A stretch of 5,006 nt of DNA from Anaerolineales bacterium. GTDB taxonomy: Bacteria > Chloroflexota > Anaerolineae > Epilineales > JAANWY01. The stretch is from contig JAANWY010000254.1 of the NCBI GenBank assembly GCA_018263655.1, positions 1,502 to 6,507 of the forward strand, read 5' to 3'. Under the pieces are notes generated by a model. It did no database searches. It saw nothing but the letters and a program-made list of their open reading frames with translations, and had not been told where the DNA came from. Positions 1-4,918 of this stretch are shown here, piece by piece. Every line of letters starts with the position of its first letter. Position 1 is the first letter of the stretch. A program made the translations under genes and the position numbers.

Positions 1-160
1 CGAAGTTGCATTGGTCTCAGAGTTGGAGGAGCCGGCTCCGTGTCCGGAGGCGGCTCAGCTAGCCGGGTCGGAGCCGGCGTACCAAGTCACGTTGCAGGCC
101 GGCGGCGACCCATACGTGTACCGCGCTCAGGGCGAAACTGTTGTGCTCTGTACGCAGTGA
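1..160 (+). CDS. C-terminal end of an unidentified protein (5' end outside window)
   Basis: Frame 2 of the + strand is open from the window edge to a TGA at 158-160 and gives 52 residues. The composition looks coding rather than random: an acidic, proline- and alanine-rich stretch (SELEEPAPCPEAAQ) is followed by YQVTLQAGGDPYVYRAQGET and a terminal VVLCTQ. The tail, with alternating hydrophobic residues, a YVYR segment and a near-terminal cysteine, resembles the last beta hairpin of small exported or lipoprotein domains that end in 'Y-x-Y-R/H ... V-x-L-C'. That resemblance is from memory and unverified. No start codon, signal peptide or catalytic motif is visible because the gene begins before the window. 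It is convergent with the permease at 451-1686. Function unknown; the reading frame itself is reasonably secure. Confidence 0.6.
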   Translation, partial: EVALVSELEEPAPCPEAAQLAGSEPAYQVTLQAGGDPYVYRAQGETVVLCTQ

Positions 161-252
161 GCGTGGAAAGGGTGCGCTAGCAGGTCATTAGTAAGCAATC
201 TTGACTGTGTAGCTTGCGGCTCCAGACGCCGTAATATGATCGCCGAGGGTCT

Positions 253-279
253 CCTGTCTGCGTGCGTCGCACAGGCAGG
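253..279. repeat. GC-rich stem-loop between convergent genes
   Basis: CCTGTCTG (253-260) pairs with CAGGCAGG (272-279) with a single G-T wobble, and a few inner bases (263-264 with 270-271) can extend the stem. It lies between the + strand gene end at 160 and the permease end at 451, where a shared terminator would be expected. There is no following T-run on either strand, so a classical intrinsic terminator is not shown. Confidence 0.4.
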
Positions 280-337
280 CCTGACCGAGCGGCGGCGTCC
301 TGAGCCTGTCGAAGGGGCGTAGCGGGCGTCGGTCGGG
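280..337. repeat. Dispersed repeat copy (CCTGAGCCTGTCGAAGG type) inside a small hairpin
   Basis: Positions 297-319 contain CCTGAGCCTGTCGAAGGGG. The same 23 bases occur in inverted orientation at 1749-1771, and the similarity extends outward (CCGAGCGGC at 285-293 against GCCGCTCGG at 1772-1780) apart from an extra GGC at 294-296 in this copy. The core is enclosed by CCTGACCGA (280-288) and TCGGTCGGG (329-337), complementary at eight of nine positions. The core is a sequence I recall as a short dispersed intergenic repeat in several bacterial phyla. The two copies flank the permease gene in opposite orientations. Confidence 0.65.
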
Positions 338-455
338 AGACCTCGCCCAACCCTAGTGGGGGAGACCTCGCCCAACCCTAGTGGGGAGACCTCGCCCAAC
401 CCTAGTGGGGAGACCTCGCCCAACCCTAGATCGGGAGACCTCGCCCAACCTTAGT
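335..455. repeat. Five tandem copies of a 24-25 bp unit
   Basis: The unit GAGACCTCGCCCAACCCTAG recurs with its AGACC starting at 338, 363, 387, 411 and 436, giving periods of 25, 24, 24 and 25 bases. The copies are almost identical. Differences are the number of Gs at the joints, AGATCGGG in place of AGTGGGG after copy 4, and CCTTAG in place of CCCTAG in copy 5. The array fills the space between two convergent genes, and copy 5 covers the TAA stop codon of the permease (451-453 on the + strand reads TTA). There are no unique spacers, so it is a head-to-tail minisatellite and not a CRISPR array. Near identity suggests recent expansion by slippage or unequal recombination. Confidence 0.9.
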
Positions 456-1686
456 GCGCGGTTGCCGGCTCTGGTGACTGGCTGATTTCCTCTTCGTTCG
501 CTTCTGCCGGCCTGGATTCGTCTTCTAGTTCTTCGGATTCTTCTTGTCCTTCGTCTTTCTCCGGCTTAGCATAGCTTTCCATCATCACTGGCTGTACGAC
601 TGGTGGTTCCAGAAGTTTCTCATACGCGTAGCTGCCGATCACGCGCACCGACGCCACCACCGGGGCCGCCAGGAAGATCCCCAGAATGCCGGCTATGGCT
701 GCGCCGGCCAGAATCCCGATCAGGATGACCACCGGGTGCAGATGAACGCTGCCTCCGATGATGCGGGGTACGAGGACCGTGTTTTCGATCTGCTGGATCA
801 CCATGTACAGCAGCAGCACGAGTAGGGCAAACCACATTGGTGAAAGAGTTAGGTGTAGGGAGCCCTGGAAATAGGCGACGAGGATACTCGGGATAGCTGC
901 CAGGATCGGGCCTAGATTGGGCACCAACTCCAGTAAGCCGGCCACAACGCCCAGCAACAGAGCATTCGGAACGCCCAGGATGAACAGGCCCAACCAGGTC
1001 ACGAAACCTACGACAATGACTAACAGAAGCTGGCCCCGGAAGAAGTCCCGCCAGACCTGGTTGATTTTATTCACCAGGACTATGGCCTCTGCCCGGTGCG
1101 GTGGTGGGATCAGGTTTTCCAGGTACTTGACGATGATGCGGCTGTCCTTGACGAGGTAGAACGATAGCACGAGCATCAAGAACAGCCCCAGGAGCGTTGA
1201 CGCGAATCCAGAAGCGAAGTTCAGGAAGAAGCTGAGCGAGGATGTGGCAACCGTAGTTGAGAAACTCTGCAGATTCTGGATGAGCTGCGCATAAGCCGGC
1301 GCCAGATCAACTGTGAATCCGAAGACGGAGATCACACTGTCCTCGCTGTACGCCTGGACCCGCGTGATGAGATTGGTGATGACGTCTTGGATCAGGGCCC
1401 GGTCGATGGCGCGTGCCTCTTCCAGAATGCTCGGTGTAAAGACGGCCGGCACCGTCACCAGCAGCGCCAGCAGCCCGAGGTAGACCATGGCGGTAGCCGG
1501 TGTGCGGCCGAGCGGACTGTGGCGGCAGATTCGGTCGACAACTGGGTTTAGGACGTAGGCGAGGACAAGAGCTATTCCCACGAGGGGAACAATGCTGCGC
1601 AGCCGATAGATTGTGATGGTGATCAGGATAGCGCCGGCTGTGAGCACCCAGAACTTGGTCGCCGTACTCCAGCGCGTTGACATCAT
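451..1686 (-). CDS. AI-2E family transporter (PerM/TqsA-like permease)
   Basis: A 411-residue polytopic membrane protein of the AI-2E exporter family (Pfam PF01594). Hydrophobic segments lie at about 13-27, 31-50, 64-84, 150-178, 218-238, 240-275 (often two passes), 284-298 and 316-350. Family hallmarks visible are LLELVPNLGPILAAIPSIL (251-269), the QQIENTVLVPRIIGGSVHLHP segment (298-318) and the glycine/alanine-rich last helix. The large loop at about 85-145 fits the family's extracytoplasmic region. Members are bacterial inner-membrane proteins linked to autoinducer-2 export, sodium/proton antiport or unknown substrates, so the substrate cannot be read from sequence. Length is slightly above the usual 340-390 because of a very acidic tail (about 373-411, rich in E, D and S). 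AGGAG at 1690-1694 lies 3 nt from the ATG at 1686 but 6 nt from a second in-frame ATG at 1683, which is probably the real start. The gene stands alone. Confidence 0.93.
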   Translation of the reverse strand: MMSTRWSTATKFWVLTAGAILITITIYRLRSIVPLVGIALVLAYVLNPVVDRICRHSPLGRTPATAMVYLGLLALLVTVPAVFTPSILEEARAIDRALIQDVITNLITRVQAYSEDSVISVFGFTVDLAPAYAQLIQNLQSFSTTVATSSLSFFLNFASGFASTLLGLFLMLVLSFYLVKDSRIIVKYLENLIPPPHRAEAIVLVNKINQVWRDFFRGQLLLVIVVGFVTWLGLFILGVPNALLLGVVAGLLELVPNLGPILAAIPSILVAYFQGSLHLTLSPMWFALLVLLLYMVIQQIENTVLVPRIIGGSVHLHPVVILIGILAGAAIAGILGIFLAAPVVASVRVIGSYAYEKLLEPPVVQPVMMESYAKPEKDEGQEESEELEDESRPAEANEEEISQSPEPATAH

Positions 1687-1689
1687 CGT

Positions 1690-1694
1690 CTCCT
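1690..1694 (-). promoter_or_regulatory. Ribosome binding site of the AI-2E transporter
   Basis: AGGAG on the - strand. Spacing of 6 nt to the second ATG (1683) against 3 nt to the first (1686) favours initiation at 1683 and a protein one residue shorter. Confidence 0.6.
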
Positions 1695-1720
1695 ACTTAT
1701 CTTCCCCGTTGGATTAGTTG

Positions 1721-1796
1721 GCCGAAGGTCCCCTGGCCGAGGCAGTTTCGCCCCTTCGACAGGCTCAGGACGCCGCTCGGCCAGGGGACCTTCGGC
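1721..1796. repeat. 76 bp element with perfect 21 bp inverted arms
   Basis: The arm starting GCCGAAGGTCCCCTGGCC at 1721-1741 is exactly complementary over 21 bases to 1776-1796. The 34-base centre holds an inverted copy of the 285-319 repeat (CTTCGACAGGCTCAGG at 1755-1770). It ends 34 bp upstream of the permease start, so it would lie in the leader or promoter zone. The stem is much longer than a normal intrinsic terminator and lacks a T-run. A REP-like or miniature transposable element is the more natural reading. Confidence 0.85.
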
Positions 1797-1809
1797 GGTC
1801 AAAGATCCA

Positions 1810-1866
1810 CGTTGCCCCTGCGTTACACAGTACGTACTGCGCAACGGTAGGGTTGCAGTAACCGTT
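1810..1866. repeat. Cluster of nested palindromes
   Basis: CAGTACGTACTG (1828-1839) is a perfect 12 bp palindrome. It is nested inside CGTTGC (1810-1815) and GCAACG (1841-1846), which are complementary. AACGGT (1843-1848) can alternatively pair with ACCGTT (1861-1866), so two mutually exclusive folds exist. Such a palindrome can be a dimeric regulator site or part of a repeat; nothing in the sequence decides which. Confidence 0.55.
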
Positions 1867-1875
1867 CAAGTACGG

Positions 1876-1973
1876 ACCCTTGCGAAGGTTTGCCAACCGC
1901 ATTCGGGTTGAAAGGTCCCCCGCCAGTCGAAAAATGGCCTCTTGCCAAAGGTATTCTCAACCTTCGCAAGGGT
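1876..1973. repeat. Inverted repeat with 15 bp perfect arms
   Basis: ACCCTTGCGAAGGTT (1876-1890) is exactly complementary to AACCTTCGCAAGGGT (1959-1973). The inner sequence carries related short motifs (TTTGCCAACC at 1889-1898, CTTGCCAAAGG at 1941-1951). The AACCTTCGCAAGGGT arm matches a type of intergenic repeat I associate with Anaerolineae genomes, from memory. Likely a non-coding mobile or REP-like repeat. Confidence 0.75.
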
Positions 1974-2045
1974 GGGAACGCTGACTAGTGGTATTCGGCA
2001 GAAATCCTTCACCAGTTAGCTCAGGGGAGCCCCTCGTCAAGCTCG

Positions 2046-2170
2046 GGATGAGCATCCTGAGTAGCGGAGCGTATCGAAGGGTGCGGCTCGAACCTAAGTG
2101 CCGTGCTATACTGAACCCGCACCCCTCGATACGGCCTCCACCACGTTCCGGCCTACTCGGGATGCTGGTC
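2046..2170. repeat. Long-armed inverted repeat element (family shared with 4919-5006)
   Basis: The left arm 2046-2086 begins GGATGAGCATCCTGAGTAG and ends TATCGAAGGGTGCGG. The right arm 2117-2170 is its inverted relative, beginning CCGCACCCCTCGATACGG and ending GGGATGCTGGTC. The two are separated by 30 bases. The left arm lacks roughly 18 internal bases that the right arm and the copy at 4919-4972 have. The inverse of the right arm matches 4919-4972 at 46 of 54 positions by my hand alignment, most differences being transitions. This architecture fits a REP/BIME-like or miniature non-autonomous mobile element. Confidence 0.85.
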
Positions 2171-2238
2171 GTGATTCCGGTAGATAACTGGTGACTCATT
2201 TGTGCCAAGCATCAGTAGTCACACGCCCAGCGCACTTA

Positions 2239-2781
2239 TTATGACGAGTCAAGGAAATCTTCGTCGAGAATGCTCCACAAGATCGCGTCGTGCCAGCGGC
2301 CCTCGCGCCAGTACTTCTTGCGAGCGAGGCCTTCGCATTTGTAGCCGGCCTTCTCCAGACAGCGGGCACTAGCCTCATTCTCAGCAAAACACTCACTCTC
2401 AATCCGGTGCAGGCCGAGCTCTTCGAAGGCATACTGCGTGCGCACCTGCATCACTTCAGTACCATAGCCCTGGCCCCAGGCTTCTTTGTCCCCGATGACG
2501 ATTCCGCTAGTCGCAGATCGGTCTTTCCAGTTGATGTTGTGCAGCCCCGTGCCGCCAATATGACGGTCGTCCTCGTCGTGAATCGCCCAGACGATGTTGC
2601 CTTTATCCTCCGCGGCACGGTCGAAGAACTTCTCCTCCTCCAGGCGAGACAGGGGCAAATACTGAAGCAAGTAGCGCGTAACTTCAGGGTCGTTGAACCA
2701 CCGCACGTAGTTTTCGAGATGCCGCTCTCTATCCAGCGGCACCAGCCGAATGCGCGGGCCGGCTATGCCGATGATGTCCAT
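2239..2781 (-). CDS. GNAT family N-acetyltransferase, RimJ/RimL type
   Basis: A 180-residue acetyl-CoA-dependent N-acetyltransferase (Acetyltransf_3-like). The start of the fold is IRLVPLDRERHLENYVRWFN (11-30), followed by DPEVTRYLLQY. The acetyl-CoA binding motif A is at about 92-112, with IVIGDKEAWGQGYGTEVM carrying the Q/R-x-x-G-x-G/A signature (Q104, G107). Motif B, with AENEASARCLEKAGYKCEG (133-151), is typical of RimJ/RimL-like enzymes that acetylate protein N-termini, amino acids or antibiotics; the substrate cannot be inferred. The start at 2781 is preferred because the homology begins there and AAAGGGGG (2791-2798) sits 9 nt upstream. The frame also opens from a TTG at 2880 overlapping the preceding stop codon, but the extra residues (rich in R, S, Q) look like untranslated leader. 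It follows the 422-residue gene after 95 bp and ends in tandem TAA TAA. Confidence 0.92.
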   Translation of the reverse strand: MDIIGIAGPRIRLVPLDRERHLENYVRWFNDPEVTRYLLQYLPLSRLEEEKFFDRAAEDKGNIVWAIHDEDDRHIGGTGLHNINWKDRSATSGIVIGDKEAWGQGYGTEVMQVRTQYAFEELGLHRIESECFAENEASARCLEKAGYKCEGLARKKYWREGRWHDAILWSILDEDFLDSS

Positions 2782-2822
2782 GCTCAAGCACCCCCTTTGC
2801 CGCTCGGGAGACAACCAGGCAT

Positions 2823-2828
2823 ATTGTA
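2823..2828 (-). promoter_or_regulatory. Possible -10 box upstream of the acetyltransferase
   Basis: TACAAT on the - strand lies 41 bp upstream of the ATG at 2781 in the 95 bp gap after the 422-residue gene. The -35 candidate about 18 bp further up (TTCGCC) is poor. It would allow separate transcription of the acetyltransferase; weak evidence only. Confidence 0.2.
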
Positions 2829-2876
2829 CAAGACTCCGTCGGAAACGGCGAATCGAGAAAGCCCTGATCTCAGAAC

Positions 2877-4145
2877 TCAATGATGCAATTTGCGAGCAGC
2901 GACGAAGGTGAGACCATTCTCCGTCAGCGCCCAGGCGGTGCGGTTCAGCGCGTCGTGCTTGTCTAGGTAGTTGCGCTCCAGCCTCGGCATGTCGCCGGCT
3001 TCCACGATTTCAGATTTATCGCGGAAGTAGTCGAGGATGTCCGACGGGTAGTCGCGCTCCTGCTCGACCTCGGGATCGCCGCCCTCGTGCTTGGCCGAGA
3101 TGTTGGCCACGTGATCGGCAATCTCTACCAGTTCATCGCGGCGCAGGTACGGCTGGCGGACGATACTTTTCCACGTCTCCGTTATATGATGCTCGAAGCG
3201 CACGATGTCCTCGAACCCGAGCTCGCGGCGCACCTCGGCCGTGATCTCCATCGTCTCGTTGTTGACCGAGTTGCTCCAATTGAAGCCGATGAGGGGCGAG
3301 CTGCCGTCCTCGCGCGAGAAGAGCTTGGCGCCGATCAGCGTCCACAGCGCGGCATAGGAATTGTCGTTGCCCATGAAGACCGAAATCTTGAATTCGTTGT
3401 CGACACCGATTTTGTGCAGGAGGTAGCCGAGCAGCACCGTACCCGGGTTGACGTTGAGCACCTGCTTGATCCCGTAGTTTGTGTAATAGTAGAGGAACTC
3501 GTCGAGCCACTTCAGCGCGTAGTCGTTGGGCTGCCCCACGCCGCCGAAGTAGCCGGTGATGGTCTCGGGACCGCCCAGGTGGACGTTGGAGCCGTCGGTG
3601 CCCTTGGTGTCCAGCGTCTCCACGTAGCTAGCGCCGATGATGTGCATGGCGGCCGCCACAGCCAGGATGTCGCCGTTGTCGGCCTCCTGCTCCTTCATCT
3701 TGCGCACGCGGATAAAGCGCCCCGGCATCAGCTCGCCGTTCTCAATAGCGTGTTTGGCTTGCGGAATGAGCCAGGGGAAGTACTGAAAAGCGCTGATCTC
3801 CAGCGTGACGGCCAGGCCGGCGTCCCAATCCATCTCGCCGGCCCGATCGCCCAGCACCTTGCGGCGGTAGTCGGCGACGGAGATGAAGGCACCCTTCTCG
3901 CGCTGCTCGATGAGCCACTCCAGGTCGTCGAGATACGGTGACCTCATGTCCGCCAGCCGGCCCATCAGGTTGTCAAGCTCGCGCGCCTCCTCCGCTTTGC
4001 GATTGATCTCTTCGACAGTGCCGTACTTTTCCACCACGGCCAGGAAATCGTTGATGACGCGACTGTCGGGATCGAGCAGCAACGCGTTGATCTCGTCCAG
4101 TCTCTCCTCTGCGACCTTCAGTCGGTTTCTGACATCATTGTCCAT
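2877..4145 (-). CDS. Unrecognised conserved-looking 422-residue protein, possible TIM-barrel enzyme
   Basis: I do not recognise this family. It appears soluble, with no signal peptide or membrane segment. Residues 1-65 are strongly helical and charged (RNRLKVAEERLDEINALL, then TVEEINRKAEEARELDNLM), likely a helical or coiled-coil cap. From about 110 a mixed alpha/beta domain follows, in which strand-like segments end in polar residues: GASYVETLDTKGTDG (171-185), HLGGPETITGYFGGVGQPND (189-208), KQVLNVNPGTVLLG (227-240), FKISVFMGNDNSY (252-264), PLIGFNWSNSVNN (284-296) and IVRFEHHITET (314-324). This rhythm, and glycine-rich loops, suggest a TIM-barrel-like enzyme; E318/H319/H320 and D179/D184 are candidate metal or catalytic residues. 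That is inference. The ATG at 4145 is chosen over an upstream in-frame start at 4238 because of GGAGG at 6 nt and because the extra 31 residues are low-complexity repeat translation. It lies 150 bp downstream of the PanB-like remnant. Confidence 0.85.
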   Translation of the reverse strand: MDNDVRNRLKVAEERLDEINALLLDPDSRVINDFLAVVEKYGTVEEINRKAEEARELDNLMGRLADMRSPYLDDLEWLIEQREKGAFISVADYRRKVLGDRAGEMDWDAGLAVTLEISAFQYFPWLIPQAKHAIENGELMPGRFIRVRKMKEQEADNGDILAVAAAMHIIGASYVETLDTKGTDGSNVHLGGPETITGYFGGVGQPNDYALKWLDEFLYYYTNYGIKQVLNVNPGTVLLGYLLHKIGVDNEFKISVFMGNDNSYAALWTLIGAKLFSREDGSSPLIGFNWSNSVNNETMEITAEVRRELGFEDIVRFEHHITETWKSIVRQPYLRRDELVEIADHVANISAKHEGGDPEVEQERDYPSDILDYFRDKSEIVEAGDMPRLERNYLDKHDALNRTAWALTENGLTFVAARKLHH

Positions 4146-4151
4146 TCTCGT

Positions 4152-4156
4152 CCTCC
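4152..4156 (-). promoter_or_regulatory. Ribosome binding site of the 422-residue protein
   Basis: GGAGG on the - strand, 6 nt from the ATG at 4145. This decides the start and excludes the 31-residue longer form beginning at 4238. Confidence 0.8.
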
Positions 4157-4170
4157 GTTGTGCTGAGCAG

Positions 4171-4270
4171 GGGTGCTGGGGCGTGCGGGAGGGAGCTGGA
4201 GGGAAATCGAGTTCGCACTTGGCGTTTGAGCTTTTCACCCTTGCTCCCTGGCTCCCGTGCTCCCCCGCAC
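4171..4270. repeat. Imperfect inverted repeat of G-rich and C-rich arms between two genes
   Basis: A G-rich arm at about 4171-4203 (GGGTGCTGGGGCGTGCGGG onwards) is imperfectly complementary to the C-rich arm at about 4238-4270, which itself contains three degenerate 8 bp steps (TGCTCCCT, GGCTCCCG, TGCTCCCC). It fills most of the 150 bp between the PanB-like remnant and the 422-residue gene. Transcribed, it could fold into a long hairpin and attenuate readthrough, or it may simply be a small inserted repeat. No T-run follows. Confidence 0.5.
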
Positions 4271-4295
4271 CTCCGCAGGGCGGTTACCGGTCGAA

Positions 4296-4706
4296 TCAGT
4301 CCAAGAGTTCCAGAAGCTCGTCGTAGTCTTCGTCCTGCATGCCGAACCAGTTCTCGGGTTGGGGGAAGGTCTGCTCAGCAACCTCTGCCACGTACTGCTT
4401 GAGGCCGTCGAGGATGATCTGGCCGGCATCGGCGTAGACCTTGGCCATCTTCGGCTCGAAGCGCGGGTACAGGCCGAACATGTCGTGGTAGATGAGAATC
4501 TGACCGTGAGCGTAGGGCCCAGAACCCAGGCCGATGATGAAGCAGTCCTCCGCCCGCTCGGTGATGATCCGGCAGACGCGATCAGGCACCATCTCCAGCA
4601 GGATGGCGTAGACGCCGGCTTCCTCCAGCGCCTTGGCGTCGTCGATGATCTTCTTGGCCTGGAGCGCGCCGCGGCCCTGCCAACTGATCAACGAAAGGAA
4701 CCGCAC
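4296..4706 (-). pseudogene. Truncated PanB-like 3-methyl-2-oxobutanoate hydroxymethyltransferase (C-terminal half)
   Basis: The 136 residues match the C-terminal half of ketopantoate hydroxymethyltransferase, the first committed pantothenate/CoA enzyme, which adds a C1 unit from methylenetetrahydrofolate to 2-oxoisovalerate. Visible are QGRG (10-13), AKALEEAGVYAILLEMVP (24-41) with the family's conserved glutamate (E38), IGLGSG (58-63), HGQILIYHDMFGL (67-79) and FPQPENWF (114-121), where canonical enzymes have FP-x-x-EHSF. The complete enzyme is about 260-280 residues; everything before QGRG is absent, including the aspartates and glutamate that bind the metal and the lysine near them, so this remnant cannot be active alone. 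The first GTG at 4706 lies inside the ribbon-helix-helix gene in another frame, with no good ribosome binding site. The altered FPQPENWF end and PYAHG loop suggest a PanB paralogue more than standard PanB. A join created by assembly is also possible. Confidence 0.75.
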
Positions 4707-4896
4707 TTTCTCGGAAGGCTTCGGACCACGGTGTCCGCGCTTCTTGTGTGGTCGCTCTCCGCTGTCTCAACCAGACCTTCACTGCTGCTACCAGAAACGA
4801 ATCCAGTTCCTCTTCATTGATGTGCTCTGCCTCTAGTTCCGTTACGACGTCCTTGGGAAGTTTCAGTGTGATTTTTCCACTACTACTTCTCCCCAC
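4582..4896 (-). CDS. Ribbon-helix-helix (antitoxin/MetJ-Arc-like) protein with lost natural C-terminus
   Basis: The first 50 or so residues read as a small ribbon-helix-helix DNA-binding protein: strand KITLKLP (8-14), helix KDVVTELEAE (15-24), turn, helix EEELDSFLVAAVKVWLRQ (28-45). Such dimers act as antitoxins or autorepressors. A second part, TPWSEAFRESAVPFVDQL (55-72), still looks native. From residue 73 (below about 4681) the frame becomes arginine/proline-rich (AGPRRAPGQEDHRRRQ) and is simply the PanB-like sequence read in the wrong frame, so the last 32 residues are not original. The GTG at 4896 has no clear Shine-Dalgarno sequence, and a dispersed repeat begins 23 bp upstream, so its promoter may have been displaced. 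No toxin gene (PIN, RelE, MazF) is seen next to it; it may be silent. Confidence 0.65.
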   Translation of the reverse strand: MGRSSSGKITLKLPKDVVTELEAEHINEEELDSFLVAAVKVWLRQRRATTQEARTPWSEAFRESAVPFVDQLAGPRRAPGQEDHRRRQGAGGSRRLRHPAGDGA

Positions 4897-4918
4897 GTAA
4901 CCGTTCAGGAGGTATCAG

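Larger units (their letters stand above)
1687..2238. other. 552 bp gene-free stretch rich in inverted repeats
   Basis: No convincing coding frame is present on either strand; the short open frames here are translations of repeats. It contains, in order, a 76 bp hairpin element (1721-1796), a palindrome cluster (1810-1866), a 15 bp inverted repeat with an 68-base centre (1876-1973), a long-armed inverted repeat (2046-2170) and a weak 6 bp stem, GTGACT at 2191-2196 with AGTCAC at 2217-2222, just after the acetyltransferase stop codon. It must include the permease promoter, but I could not identify a convincing -35/-10 pair. I saw no tRNA, rRNA or riboswitch signature. Confidence 0.75.

Noticed and set aside
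127..423. 98-residue open frame on the - strand with GLGEVSPL repeats
   Set aside because: It is a translation of the tandem 24-25 bp units and of the CCTGAGCCTGTCGAAGG repeat (which gives the familiar spurious PSTGSG peptide). No ribosome binding site or domain is visible.
335..455. CRISPR array
   Set aside because: The units are directly adjacent at 24-25 bp with no unique spacers, and no cas gene is nearby.
2015..2050. tRNA-like AGTTAGCTCAGGGGAG segment
   Set aside because: It resembles a tRNA D-arm, but no matching acceptor stem, anticodon arm or T-loop (GGTTCRAAT type) can be assembled around it.
1957..2208. Short open frames on both strands at 1957-2208
   Set aside because: They lie over the long-armed inverted repeat; composition and lack of ribosome binding sites argue against coding.
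2782..2880. TTG start for the acetyltransferase overlapping the upstream stop codon, suggesting translational coupling
   Set aside because: The extra 33 residues show no GNAT similarity, and the ATG at 2781 has its own purine-rich site and fits the family length.
2290..2883. 197-residue open frame on the + strand
   Set aside because: It is antisense to the GNAT acetyltransferase, whose acetyl-CoA motif and family length clearly mark the - strand as coding.
3087..3941. 284-residue open frame on the + strand
   Set aside because: It is antisense to the 422-residue gene, with valine/histidine/leucine-rich composition typical of a shadow frame in GC-rich DNA.
4146..4238. 31-residue N-terminal extension of the 422-residue protein
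   Set aside because: The extension is a translation of the G/C-rich repeat, while GGAGG lies 6 nt before the internal ATG at 4145.
4257..4820. 187-residue open frame on the + strand
   Set aside because: It is antisense to the PanB-like and ribbon-helix-helix sequences; no recognisable family.
4582..4896. Complete toxin-antitoxin module
   Set aside because: Only a ribbon-helix-helix protein is visible, with an abnormal C-terminus. No toxin-like frame lies beside it within the window.
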